A stretch of DNA of 64,000 nucleotides from NCBI RefSeq assembly GCF_963855985.1, contig NC_087093.1, forward strand, positions 14,089,001-14,153,000. The letters run 5' to 3'. A model generated the notes under the pieces. It ran no database searches. It saw only the letters and a list, made by a program, of their open reading frames with translations, and was not told the DNA's origin. Source of the DNA: Ostrinia nubilalis. Lineage: Eukaryota; Arthropoda; Insecta; Lepidoptera; Crambidae. Both the position numbers and the translations under genes were made by a program. Of the stretch, positions 22,718 to 31,973 are shown piece after piece. Each line of letters opens with the position of its first letter. Position 1 is the stretch's first letter.

Positions 22718-22937
22718 TTAAATTTAGGACCAAATTTTAAATAAACAACTTGAAAAAATCGAACTGCCTAAGGCAGGACTCGAACCCAAGACCTTCCGCT
22801 TGCCGGGCGACTGCTCTTCCAACTGAGCTACTTAGACACTGGATGAACGATGATTTTTTCAAGTTGTTTATTTAAAATTTAGTTTGAGAAGCGACTCAAT
22901 TCGCTAATAAATTTTAATAACGATTAAATTTAGAACC
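22718..22937 (-). mobile_element. tRNA-like gene enclosed by a perfect 29-bp inverted repeat, between near-identical 15-bp direct repeats
   Basis: A 29-bp repeat begins AAATTTTAAATAAACAACTT at 22732-22760 and its exact reverse complement lies at 22852-22880. The tRNA-like sequence sits between the two arms. Outside, ATTAAATTTAGGACC (22717-22731) and ATTAAATTTAGAACC (22924-22938) form a direct repeat differing at one base, resembling the target-site duplication of a LINE-mobilised retroposon. A short segment (GAAGCGACTCAATTCGC) and an AT-rich tail lie between the right arm and the right direct repeat. No matching family is known to me. Confidence 0.6.
22765..22837 (-). tRNA. tRNA-like sequence, probably pseudogene (anticodon position reads GGC)
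   Basis: On the minus strand the acceptor strands GTCTAAG and CTTAGGC pair (one G-U), with discriminator A. The A box is TAGCTCAGTTGG with a GCTC/GAGC D stem, and the B box is GGTTCGAGTCC. The anticodon stem is weak (one mismatch, one G-U) and the loop CCGGCAA lacks the near-universal U33, so a working tRNA is unlikely. The T stem is also partly mispaired. The intact A and B boxes could still drive Pol III. Confidence 0.6.
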
Positions 22938-23332
22938 TTCCTTTAGGTTGATAGAGTCTCTTTCAAACTTCAGAGGCGTGACATAACAAGTCATTATCAG
23001 AGAAAAATAAGTTAAAGTCACATAAAAGTGGACATAATAGTAGCAACTGTTTAAGTTCCGCAAACTAAGAAAAAGAAACTAAAAAGTTTGTACAAAAATT
23101 ACGGAAATCACCATGTTGCTATGGCGCTTATTCGTTTTTTGCGTGTCTTCGAATGTTGTTTAGAAATGTTTTCAAAGTTTGAATGTTTGTGGGACTTTCA
23201 AATCGTGGCTTAACCCGTATTTTAGTTGAACCTAATGCTGTTGACCTCTTTAATTTTAATGGTAAGCAATTGACTGCTTTATGGACTGATTCTTGTCAAC
23301 ATTTTAAACAATCCCATATTTTGTGTTTTTAA

Positions 23333-24396
23333 CCCTTAAATTGGCACTCATTGAACCCTTGCTTCAAAAATGGTCAAATTTGGGATTTAGGTATTGTTTT
23401 GATAGATTAAGAAAAAAATATTTTCTTTTTGAAAAAATTTCAATTAGTATAGAAGTTATGACATGTCACTTAAAACGGACATTGCCAATTATTTAGCATT
23501 ACATCCATGTCACTTAGGGCGGACATTGCCAGTTTAGGAAAACAAACGTAAAACAACTTTTATTAATAGCAATACAGGAATCCCTGATAATCAACCTCTG
23601 GCTAATCCAGCGCCTTTTGCAATCCATCCGGACTATTTACTGTTGATTTTACATAAATTTATCAAAAAATACCCAGACATATAAAAAGAGAAACTGACTG
23701 CCTGATATATCAACATAAATCCCAAACCGGTGGGTATAAAGACACAAATTTTGGCATGTAGGTTTCTTATTAGGGTCTAAGGGTGTTATCAGAAAGGATT
23801 TTTCCAAAATTACCCCCTAAGGGGGTGAAATGGGGGTCCAAAGTTTGTAGGGCGAAACAAAATTAGTTGCACTATTTAATTCGAAACTTCACAGGAGTAC
23901 TCCTATGGATAAATTAATAAACACGTGTTTCAGATTATTTCAGAATTCAACCCCTAAAAGGGGGAAATGGGGTAAAAATGTCTAAAAATCAACATGAGTA
24001 TTTATTACTGATACATGGCGTTGTCCGTTTTAAGTGACATAACATTTGTAACCTTGAAATGAATGAAAAAAAATCGATATTTTTTACAGTTTTGGCAATA
24101 ATCGTCAGTTTTATTCGTTAATATTCTAAAATCAGTCAGTAAAACACAAGAACAAGTGTAATACCCACAGTGTTGCCATATTTATCAACAGCGAAAACTT
24201 GACCTTGCTGTTGCAGTTATTCAACTGTCTTAATTTTTAAAATTCGCGGTTTTTTATGGAACTACTGCCCCGTGTTTCACATAAAATATCATGCTTTTTA
24301 TAAAATATCCCTTGAAAGTCGATAAATTGCTTTAATTTAAATTCTGTAGGCAATTGTTTGACATGTCCTTTATAACGGACAGAAACCATTTAAGGG
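23333..24396. mobile_element. TTAA-flanked piggyBac-like non-autonomous element, 1064 bp
   Basis: TTAA lies immediately outside both ends (23329-23332 and 24397-24400). The TIRs start CCCTTAAAT, matching the CCC start and TTAA duplication typical of piggyBac elements. A 19-bp phrase, ATGTCACTTAAAACGGACA, occurs four times: 23462-23480 and 23507-23525 (forward, second diverged), 24022-24040 (inverted) and 24363-24381 (forward, diverged). These look like transposase-binding or end-recognition repeats. The middle has C/G-run blocks such as CCCCTAAGGGGGTGAAATGG. No transposase frame. Confidence 0.75.
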
Positions 24397-24400
24397 TTAA

Positions 24401-24523
24401 TTTAAATACTTGTCGTAGAATATTGATTGTCATGTAATTACTTAGTAATCATTTTAATAAAAATAAAACCAAATAATAATAACAACATTAATTTTAAATG
24501 TAATAAATTATAATTTGATTTAT
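24401..24523. other. short AT-rich spacer
   Basis: Sequence between the piggyBac-like element and the poly-T; no feature. Confidence 0.5.
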
Positions 24524-25235
24524 TGTTTTTTTTTTTTTTTTTTTATGCTAGACAAGGCATGTTGGTGAGGTGCACTTTGAGTGGGAGGACGTGCAACCGC
24601 TGTTTAACTTTTTTCCTTGTTCTGTGTACCATTTTATTATTTATTGAGAGTGAATAAGTGGAGGGAGTATGGCAGTTGAGCGAGGCGTTTTCATGTACGC
24701 CCGGAGAGGCAGACGGGGTTAGCAGACCGTTTAGAGCCTGACCTGGAGACCGCGGGGACGCCCGAACCCCCCCAGAGATGGCCACCTGGTCCTCCCGTCC
24801 GGTCGCCAACCGGCAAGGTGGAGCATCCTGGGATTTTTCGCTAGGTGGCGGGGCAGCCTTTCACGTGTGGCTGGCAAGCTACTTGGGCCCCCAACTTCCT
24901 GCGGTCAGCCAGCGGTGCACTGTGCTTCGGATCCCGCTAGCCTCCAGAATCAGGCGCCCGATGCGCCTACCCCGCTAAACTCAGAACGGCGATGTCACAA
25001 TCCACGCAACTGCTCGGACCCATACTCCCGAAACGGCTTCCCCAGAACACGCTCCGGAACACGGTGTAATCCGTTTGGCGGTGCGGCTTAGTCTGGGGGG
25101 TGGTAACCAGCCTCGGCCGACGCCTACCACCGGAAATTGGCTACTCATTTGGCACCACCCAGGGGTCACTTGTGGGGTCTCAAGGGTAAACCCACGGAAG
25201 CGAGTAGCATTAACCCCCAATGTAAATGTAAATGT
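24524..25235 (-). mobile_element. 3'-truncated LINE 5'-end fragment with its own poly(A)
   Basis: A poly-T of about 19 bases at 24525-24544 is the poly(A) tail of a minus-strand insertion. Read on the minus strand, a GC-rich leader of about 600 bp precedes an ATG opening MVHRTRKKVKQRLHVLPLKV followed by HLTN, which resembles the N-terminus of a LINE endonuclease-RT ORF (then usually IRGLHSN). The frame then ends within a few codons at the poly(A). So the RNA copied was a 5' portion of a LINE, polyadenylated prematurely. The 5' boundary near 25235 is approximate. The clade (CR1/Kiri-like) is a memory-based guess. Confidence 0.5.
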
Positions 25236-26065
25236 CTAGTTATGTTATAAAATAGTTTTCAGTAAGTAAAAGGAGTTGTATTGACCGTACCGAGACAGGT
25301 CGGGCGATACCTGCTAACCGGTTTGGGTGGGGATGGCTGTATAAAAGAACGAGCACGACCGAGATGTTTGTGAGATTCGCTTCGCATCGCTCGCACGGTA
25401 CGGACGTGCGCTCCGCCTCGCCCGCCCGCTCGCATGCGCTGCGCTCCGAGTTCCTCGAGCTTATCGCCCTCGCTCTGCGAGTCTTGTTTCTGTGGTGTTT
25501 TGTCACAATTACGTGGCTTGCCCGCGGCTGCGCTTGGGAAACCTAACGGTGATAACGAACAAGCGTAGTTAAACGCCTTTCTAAAGGCGGTTCGGTTCGA
25601 TTGGGAGCGACCGACAGTGCCTTTTTCAAGGCGCTGAAATTTCCTGCCGCCGCCGGTATATCAGGCTGTGAACCTTGGCCTCCTGGAAGGCACGTTTGAG
25701 AGGGTGAGGCGTTCCTCCTCGCCCTTGAGACACTCGGTTTCACAGTCTTTTCACTGCCGGGCGTGACCCCCCCTACCCCTCCCTATTTTCCATCCCTGAA
25801 GGAGCGTATCCCTGGTTGTTTTTGCGACCGGGGCCCTCCTGAAGGACTGCTAGGAGTAGGTACTCACCCTACGTCGCGGCGTTGCTACGTTGCGGCGTAG
25901 TTACATTGGTTAGGGCACACTTTTCCGACACACCCCGCTCGGTTTACACCGACTGTGCGGGACTTACACACCGCTATAACCACCGAGTTTCTTGCCGGCT
26001 CTTCTCGGTGGTTGCGACTTGCGAACCGGCGTAGATTCACGCGTCGCGAATACACCCTCCATGCC

Positions 26066-27610
26066 ATGGACACGGAGGAACTATTAAAGTTCCTCCGGGC
26101 CACTCACCCGGAGGTTCTCTCCGGGTTTAAAGCCCACATACGGGCAAAATCCCTCGCAAGCTCCGTCTATGAGGAGCCTGCTTCCCCGTCATGTCCCGAG
26201 GGCGCCATGTGCGATCCTAACTCGGCCCCGCTACCAATCCCGCTCACGAACGAGCACTCTATTGTGATAGATCACCAATCCCATGCCCCCAGTAGGGACA
26301 TGGAATGTGACTCTGTCTCAGACGCCGATGACGGTGGCTTCACCACCGTCAGTCGTCCGAAGAGGACCCGCAAATCCGCGGCCTCTCCCCCTCCTTCCCC
26401 CCCTGCGAAGGCGCTGAAGGCCAACTCGGGCCTATCCCAGCCCTCGCAATCTTCCCAGCCCTCCGGCTCGCAGTCGAGCACCGGCCGGACTGCCAGAGTC
26501 CCCCCAGTCTTTGTCCAGGACAAGGCGTCCTGGAACAAAATTTCCGGCGCGCTCAAGGAGCGCCACATCAATTTCTCGCACGCTAAGTCGTGCAATGTAG
26601 GCATTAAGGTGTCCTTGTCCACCTCGGACGAGCACCGAGCCCTAACTCGCTTCCTTGATGAAAACCGTATCGGTTATCATACCTTCCCCCGCGAGGAGGA
26701 AAGGGAGCTGCGGGTTGTTATCCGTGGCATTCCCAAGGAGCTAGACTCCGCCTCCATCTTGGCCGACCTCAAGGCCCAAAAATTCCCCGTCAAACAAGTT
26801 CATCGGTTGTACAGGACTCGTACACGTGAACCTTTTGACCTTGTCCAAGTAGTCTTGGACTATTCCGACGAAGCCAAATCTATTTTCAATTTGAAATCGG
26901 TTTGCTTCATCTCCGGGCTCAAAGTTGAGCCACCCCGAAAGCGCGGCGCTCCCGGCCAGTGCCACCGCTGTCAACATTACGGGCACGCTGCCCGTAATTG
27001 TCACGCCCGTCCTAGGTGCGTCAAGTGCCTAGGCGATCACGGCACAGCCGACTGTGTCCGTGACAAGGCCACAGCCACCGAACCACCGAGCTGCATACTG
27101 TGTGGTAGCCAGGGTCATCCTGCGAATTATCGCGGTTGTCCCCGGGCTCCACGCACTCAGCCGCGTGCCCCCATCCCCTCTGCCCCCAGGCAGATCAATG
27201 CTACTCGCAACTTTGCGGTAGCAAGTGAGGCTCCTAGCCTCCGCCCCAACAGGCCCAATGCTTGGGCTAGGCCTCTGGTCTACACCCAGGCTGCCAGCCT
27301 TACTCCCGCACCCGCCCAAACAGCTGTGGCCCCACCCGCGCCCCAGCAGGCTCCTCAACCCCACCCAGCCCCTAAGGCTACGCCAAAGGCACCTACCCAT
27401 CAGGCGCCTAACCTAAGTTCCCCTGCCCCTAAGGCACCGGCCCACAAAGTCCCGGCCCCTCAGGCCAAGCCCCAGCCTTCACATTCACCTGCGGCTGACA
27501 TTAAATTGGTCAGAGACTTCTTTGGCCAAATTAATGTCGGCGAGATGTTTGTGATCGCCGCAAAATTGCGCGCGACTAATGGCGAAGGCAACAAGCCTAT
27601 TGGAAGTTGA
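26066..27610 (+). CDS. Jockey-like retrotransposon ORF1 (gag-like nucleic-acid-binding protein)
   Basis: ORF1 proteins coat the element RNA and act as nucleic acid chaperones. I chose the ATG at 26066 (MDTEELLKFLRATHPEVL) because it sits in a CCATGG context and starts the conserved-looking part; the same frame stays open upstream to 25955. The 514-residue product has a Ser/Pro-rich linker (about residues 90-175), a folded region before the knuckles (about 215-290, containing VVIRGIPKELD, like the domain preceding zinc knuckles in insect transposon gag proteins), then three zinc knuckles at about 299-358: CHRCQHYGHAARNC (CX2CX4HX4C), CVKCLGDHGTADC (CX2CX3HX4C) and CILCGSQGHPANYRGC (CX2CX4HX6C). 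A Pro/Ala-rich tail follows. The frame has no internal stops, so the copy is fairly young. It ends at TGA, overlapping the RT frame by a few bases. Confidence 0.9.
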   Translation: MDTEELLKFLRATHPEVLSGFKAHIRAKSLASSVYEEPASPSCPEGAMCDPNSAPLPIPLTNEHSIVIDHQSHAPSRDMECDSVSDADDGGFTTVSRPKRTRKSAASPPPSPPAKALKANSGLSQPSQSSQPSGSQSSTGRTARVPPVFVQDKASWNKISGALKERHINFSHAKSCNVGIKVSLSTSDEHRALTRFLDENRIGYHTFPREEERELRVVIRGIPKELDSASILADLKAQKFPVKQVHRLYRTRTREPFDLVQVVLDYSDEAKSIFNLKSVCFISGLKVEPPRKRGAPGQCHRCQHYGHAARNCHARPRCVKCLGDHGTADCVRDKATATEPPSCILCGSQGHPANYRGCPRAPRTQPRAPIPSAPRQINATRNFAVASEAPSLRPNRPNAWARPLVYTQAASLTPAPAQTAVAPPAPQQAPQPHPAPKATPKAPTHQAPNLSSPAPKAPAHKVPAPQAKPQPSHSPAADIKLVRDFFGQINVGEMFVIAAKLRATNGEGNKPIGS

Positions 27611-29442
27611 CGAGAGCCTTTAAGTCCGACACCGTAGCGTCCACGCCACCGCTTTTACGTCCCGATCAAACGCTTGCGTTTGACGACGACGCCAAAGCCG
27701 AATGTCTAGCCGACAGTCTAGAAGCACAGTGCTCCCCCAGTACCCTCCCAGTAGACTCTGCCCACCTTCGCATGGTGGACAGCGAAGTCGAACGTAGAGC
27801 CGCCCTCCCTCCGACCACAACCCTAGACCCGACCAACGTCGACGAGGTGCGAACGATAATCAAAGGTTTCCGTCCCAACAAAGCCCCCGGCCCGGACCGT
27901 ATCTCTAATAGAGTCTTACGCGCCCTGCCCGCCCCCCTAGTATACCTCTTAGTTGCTATTTTCAACGCGGCCATGTCTCACTGCATCTTTCCCGACGCGT
28001 GGAAAGAGGCAGAAGTCATTGGCATCCCGAAGCCCGGTAAGAAACTGGCTGACCCCACAAGCTACAGACCCATCAGTCTCTTAAAGACCATGGGTAAGTT
28101 ATACGAACGTATAATTGTTTCTCGATTAAGAGATTATGTTTTTTCTAATAATCTCTTAATAAACGAACAGTTTGGCTTCCGCGCCTCACATTCCTGCGTA
28201 CAACAGGTGCACCGCTTAACGGAGCACATACTTAGCGGCCTCACTGCTAAGCCACCCGTAGGGACAGGAGTGCTATTCTTCGACGTAGCGAAGGCATTCG
28301 ATAAAGTCTGGCACAATGGCTTGATTTACAAGCTTTACGAACTCGGTGTGCCGGACAGTCTCGTGCACATCTTACGTGACTTTTTATCGAATCGCACCTT
28401 TCGTTACCGAGTAGATGGCTCCCTCTCCTCCCCCCGCCCCATAAGAGCCGGAGTCCCCCAGGGCTCCGTGCTCTCGCCCATCCTCTTTTCATTGTACGTC
28501 AATGACATCCCCAAATATCCGCATACGGATTTAGCCCTCTTTGCGGACGACACCGCACTCTACAAGACCGGACGTAATCGGAATTACATCATCTTGGCGC
28601 TCCAACGCGCAGTCACACAATTAGGCGAATGGTTCAGGAAGTGGCGTATCGAGGTTAATCCCGAAAAAAGTGCAGCAGTGTACTTTTCTAGGGCTTTGTC
28701 TGCGAAACGTCCTCCGGTTCGCACTCGTCCTAATGTCCCCACCCATCTCACCTTATTTGACCAAACTATTCCTTGGAAAAGTGAGGCCAAATACTTAGGT
28801 GTCACCCTCGACCAGAGATTAACGTTCGCTCCGCACCTCAGACGCGTCTTGAGCCGTGCAAACCACTACATCCACCGACTCTACCACCTAGTTGGAAGGA
28901 AAAGTAAATTGTCACTTAGAAATAAGTTGACAATTTACAAAACCTGCATCCGTCCAGTGTTGACTTACGCCAGTCCGGTGTTTGCTCACACTTCCTGCAC
29001 AGACCTTAAGAAATTCCAGACCCTCCAAAACAAATTCTTACGCCGAGCCGCGGATGCCCCGTGGTTCGTGCGTAATACGAATCTCCATAGAGATTTCGAG
29101 ATCCCATCGATTGATCACTTTATGAAAGAAGCCTCTCGCCGCTACTTTGATAAAGCGATCAACCACAAGAACCCTCTTATCGTTAGCGCCGCCACGTATA
29201 CACCCCAGAAAGATGTCGCTGCCCAATACCGACGACCTAGGCATGTCCTAGACGACCCGGACGATCCTATTACCGAATTTCTGAACACAGACATCACTGC
29301 CTTAAGCACGCCAACTACTCCACAACACAGTAGCTCGTTACACCGTACTCGCCGGCGAGTACGAGGCCCTGCTTTCCATTTCGGACGGTACAGACATGTA
29401 CCGGGCCGGTTCTCCCCTATCCGTCCCCCGGACACGGCCTGA
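27592..29442 (+). CDS. Jockey-like reverse transcriptase ORF, N-terminal endonuclease missing
   Basis: RNA-templated DNA polymerase of the element. Starting from QAYWKLTRAFK, where Jockey-type proteins link the endonuclease to the RT, the frame is open for over 600 codons. The RT blocks appear in order: FRPNKAPGPDRIS, SYRPISLLKTMGKLYERI, NEQFGFRASHSCVQQVHRL, FFDVAKAFDKVWHNGLIYKL, AGVPQGSVLSPILFSLYVND, and the catalytic LFADD at 28537-28551, then KYLGVTLDQRL and the thumb-like YKTCIRPVLTYASPVF. The two catalytic Asp pairs are intact. No endonuclease motifs precede it and there is no ATG near the beginning of the frame, so translation of RT would need the upstream fusion context or re-initiation. 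The frame ends at TGA 29440-29442. The copy may be inactive for target-primed integration on its own, but RT chemistry could be retained. Confidence 0.9.
   Translation, partial: QAYWKLTRAFKSDTVASTPPLLRPDQTLAFDDDAKAECLADSLEAQCSPSTLPVDSAHLRMVDSEVERRAALPPTTTLDPTNVDEVRTIIKGFRPNKAPGPDRISNRVLRALPAPLVYLLVAIFNAAMSHCIFPDAWKEAEVIGIPKPGKKLADPTSYRPISLLKTMGKLYERIIVSRLRDYVFSNNLLINEQFGFRASHSCVQQVHRLTEHILSGLTAKPPVGTGVLFFDVAKAFDKVWHNGLIYKLYELGVPDSLVHILRDFLSNRTFRYRVDGSLSSPRPIRAGVPQGSVLSPILFSLYVNDIPKYPHTDLALFADDTALYKTGRNRNYIILALQRAVTQLGEWFRKWRIEVNPEKSAAVYFSRALSAKRPPVRTRPNVPTHLTLFDQTIPWKSEAKYLGVTLDQRLTFAPHLRRVLSRANHYIHRLYHLVGRKSKLSLRNKLTIYKTCIRPVLTYASPVFAHTSCTDLKKFQTLQNKFLRRAADAPWFVRNTNLHRDFEIPSIDHFMKEASRRYFDKAINHKNPLIVSAATYTPQKDVAAQYRRPRHVLDDPDDPITEFLNTDITALSTPTTPQHSSSLHRTRRRVRGPAFHFGRYRHVPGRFSPIRPPDTA
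28983..29104 (+). repeat. 122-bp direct repeat, original copy in the RT ORF
   Basis: The segment from TGCTCACACTTCCTGCACAG to GATTTCGAGATCC encodes part of the RT C-terminus and is repeated at 29630-29751 with one difference (AATACG here, AACACG there). Confidence 0.95.
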
Positions 29443-29629
29443 GCCGAGGTCCGAGCCTACCGTGGCGCCCTCAGGCCGCGTCTGTAGTCCCCTCGATCGG
29501 GCCCACTAGAGTGAGCCCGCCGTAGGCTGGACTTTGGTCCAACACCGCGGTGGGCAACCCTCTAGTTGGGTTCGCCACTGATCGGGCGCCTTATGCGCTC
29601 GATACGGCCCGATCGCGAAAGAAAGAAAA

Positions 29630-29751
29630 TGCTCACACTTCCTGCACAGACCTTAAGAAATTCCAGACCCTCCAAAACAAATTCTTACGCCGAGCCGCGG
29701 ATGCCCCGTGGTTCGTGCGTAACACGAATCTCCATAGAGATTTCGAGATCC
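29630..29751 (+). repeat. 122-bp direct repeat, second copy in the 3' UTR
   Basis: It lies directly after GCGAAAGAAAGAAAA (about 29616-29629), which looks like an original 3' tail. After the repeat come about 138 bases of unrelated sequence and the poly(A). This suggests the 3' end was extended by template switching or a chimeric RNA. Confidence 0.95.
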
Positions 29752-29908
29752 GTTTCGCTTCGCGAAGCCCACACTCGGCCTCGTTGGCACGCGCACCGAC
29801 GATCGCCAAACGGCTAGAGTACCTTCTGTACTCGCCACTCTGCCCGGTGAAGCTGGAAAAGCTCCTCAAGCTACCAGCGCGCGTCCCTTCAAAAAAAAAA
29901 AAAAAAAA

Positions 29909-30237
29909 GTCGTGGCATTCTGGCCTTACCCGCCGCTCGGTATTGTTGTCTCGGTCCTGTGTGTGAGACTGCTCGAATATTATTATTGTTATTATTGTAT
30001 TCTTACCGAAATACAACAATCTATAGTGAAAAAACTATACATCGTTTTATTTAACTTCCTGGTGAAACATAATGTCTTGCCCCTTCTGACCGTTCTCCGA
30101 CATACCTACTTTTTATAGTTTTTATCGCACCATATTACTGAGGTAAGAGCTGAGCCATGATAAACCATAAAAATAACCATAGGATCCTGACATGACTCAT
30201 CATGTTAGGATTTTTGCATTTGAGAAATGCATTTGCC
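29909..30237. other. non-coding flank of the retrotransposon
   Basis: No supported feature. The first 30 bases are GC-rich and could be part of an older element into which the retrotransposon inserted. Confidence 0.35.
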
Positions 30238-30277
30238 AAAAAAAAAACGGTGGGTGTTATACCCACCGTTTTTTTTT
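30238..30277. repeat. perfect hairpin CGGTGGGT/ACCCACCG with A/T tracts
   Basis: Ten A bases, CGGTGGGT, loop GTTAT, ACCCACCG, then nine T bases: the A and T tracts extend the stem to about 17 bp. It resembles a bacterial terminator but the context is eukaryotic, so it is listed only as structure. Confidence 0.8.
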
Positions 30278-31628
30278 CCTAAGATAAGTTTTTTTTTCGA
30301 TTTTGAAAAATTATTAACTTTTCAGTCCAATAACTTTTTGTTTTGGTGAAGCATGGAATCGTAGTTTTCGTACCATAGCAGGATGATTAAGTCAGCAATT
30401 CACAAACTACGAATTCCATCTAAGAATCTTTCCAATGTCTACCATAAAGCCGAAAAAGTCTAACCCTTAAAATACGATGTCGTTTTTATGATATCCATAA
30501 TTAGGGCACCGGAAAACTCAAGCGAACAAAACATTTGACTCGTTATCTAGAAAAGGATTTTTTTCAAAAGAAAAAAAGCAGATCGGGATCTGCTTTGAAC
30601 CTCGAGTCAATTAGTAAGTCACCTCCATGTTTTCGGAAGAAACTGAAAAGATTCCACTTCCCAAATAGGCTAATCATTTGTTTTTGTTTTCCCCTTTGAT
30701 GTCATTTTGTTCTGTTTTGTTTTGGAATTACTCGGAATCCTCAGTAAAATATCCAAAGCCTTTCGCAGTAGGTACCAAAGTATTATTTATACCAAGTATA
30801 CCAAGCAAGCCCTATTAAGGCCGTGGCTTATGAAGTAAAGACCTTTATTCAGGATTTCATGCATGAAAGTAAGTAGATGTGCTTAACATGTTTGTTTTCT
30901 TATGTCCCCGCTTTTTGTAAAGCCACGTCAGTCTTTGTAAAGCCCTTTTACCTAGGTAAAAGTAAAAAGAACTCTGTTTTTACCTGACTGCGCCAGGCGG
31001 AGGGTTATTTATGACAATTTTAAACATAATGGGCAAGATGGTTGCCTTGATACTAATCTTCCTGCACTATACATTTGTAAACAAATTAGTAAATTATCTT
31101 GTGAATCCTAGTCACTATCTAGTTCTAAACTAAGCAAAACTTGTGCTGTGGGTACCAGATAACGGATATAAACTTACTAAAATAAAACCTTTAATTTTGT
31201 AAAAAATTACACACTATGATAGAAACTCCCAGACCAATACAGGCAGATAATTCATGAGCATGAGGATAGAATCCGCAATCTCTGGCATAATAGTCCGATA
31301 CGCGAACCATAGACCACTTTTAAAGACCAAAAATGCTGTATTATTTTTAACCTCATCATGCAAAATTATAGTCTTTTATTTAACACAAATCACCGTACTC
31401 CTCACTCAAGTAAAAGAGCTACACACTCGCGAGTTACCTCGCAAGAGTTATCGTCTCGGCTCCACGTCGCTAATGCGTTCAATCTATCATCCCAGCTCGC
31501 GATATTGGAATTCCTTTGAAATATACGCTCATAATGTTTTTTAAAATTATTGCGCTGCTCTTGCAAGGCGACGATTTTATACATTCGATGTCAGTACATT
31601 TGTTATCGCGAGCGAGCTGCTATTTTAC
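30278..31628. other. non-coding, no supported feature
   Basis: Opposed open frames near 31254-31584 show no recognisable domain; no repeat family identified. Confidence 0.35.
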
Positions 31629-31631
31629 TTA

Positions 31632-31749
31632 GGCTGAGTTGCACCATCTTAATTTAACAGTAACTATAGCAGTAACCGGTGTTTCTTGTATGGAAATTGA
31701 CAGAATTTTGACGTTTGTTAAAGTTGAAGTAAGATGGTGCAATCCAGCC
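31632..31749. mobile_element. TTA-flanked MITE (GGCTGAGTTGCACCA family), copy 2
   Basis: The left end is GGCTGAGTTGCACCATCTTA and the right end TAAGATGGTGCAATCCAGCC. Flanking TTA lies at 31629-31631 and 31750-31752. Same family as 13732. Confidence 0.9.
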
Positions 31750-31752
31750 TTA

Positions 31753-31927
31753 GAGTAGGCGCACACCGTTGATTTTTAGTTGGCCGATAGTTGTGCCCGA
31801 TTTTAATTTGTATGAAGAATCGGCCAAATCGAATCGGCGTAGTGTGCGCACTCCCATACATGCCCATACTGATCAACTGCCCGACTAAACTATCGGCCGA
31901 CGAAAAATCAACGGAATGCGCCTACTC
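31753..31927. mobile_element. second TTA-flanked MITE, GAGTAGGCGCACACCGTTGA family
   Basis: The TIR starts GAGTAGGCGCACACCGTTGA and continues TTTTTAGTTGGCCGATAGTT, mirrored at the right end by GATTTTTCGTCGGCCGATAG in reverse complement. Its left TTA (31750-31752) is the right TTA of the preceding MITE; its right TTA is 31928-31930. Confidence 0.85.
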
Positions 31928-31973
31928 TTAGAAGGACAAAAGGGGCTGTGAGATGAAATAGGTATACCATTAA

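Larger units (their letters stand above)
25265..29908 (+). mobile_element. Jockey-like non-LTR retrotransposon lacking the endonuclease domain
   Basis: A GC-rich block with a long leader, ORF1, an RT ORF, a 3' UTR and a poly(A) of about 18 bases at 29890-29907. Its GC content is far above that of the surroundings. The order ORF1 (zinc knuckles) then RT with no LTRs fits a non-LTR element of the Jockey group. The expected apurinic-type endonuclease (about 220-250 residues) between ORF1 and RT is absent; the two frames meet at about 27580-27610. The 5' end is not sharply defined because it abuts the minus-strand fragment. No target-site duplication could be confirmed. The 3' region carries a 122-bp duplicate of RT-coding sequence. 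Confidence 0.85.

Noticed and set aside
22765..22837. Functional tRNA gene
   Set aside because: C instead of U at position 33, mispaired anticodon and T stems and an anticodon (GGC) not normally used in insects; kept only as tRNA-like.
30238..30277. Hairpin followed by a T run, like an intrinsic terminator
   Set aside because: The DNA is eukaryotic; symmetric A and T tracts fit a foldback structure, and there is no adjacent gene.
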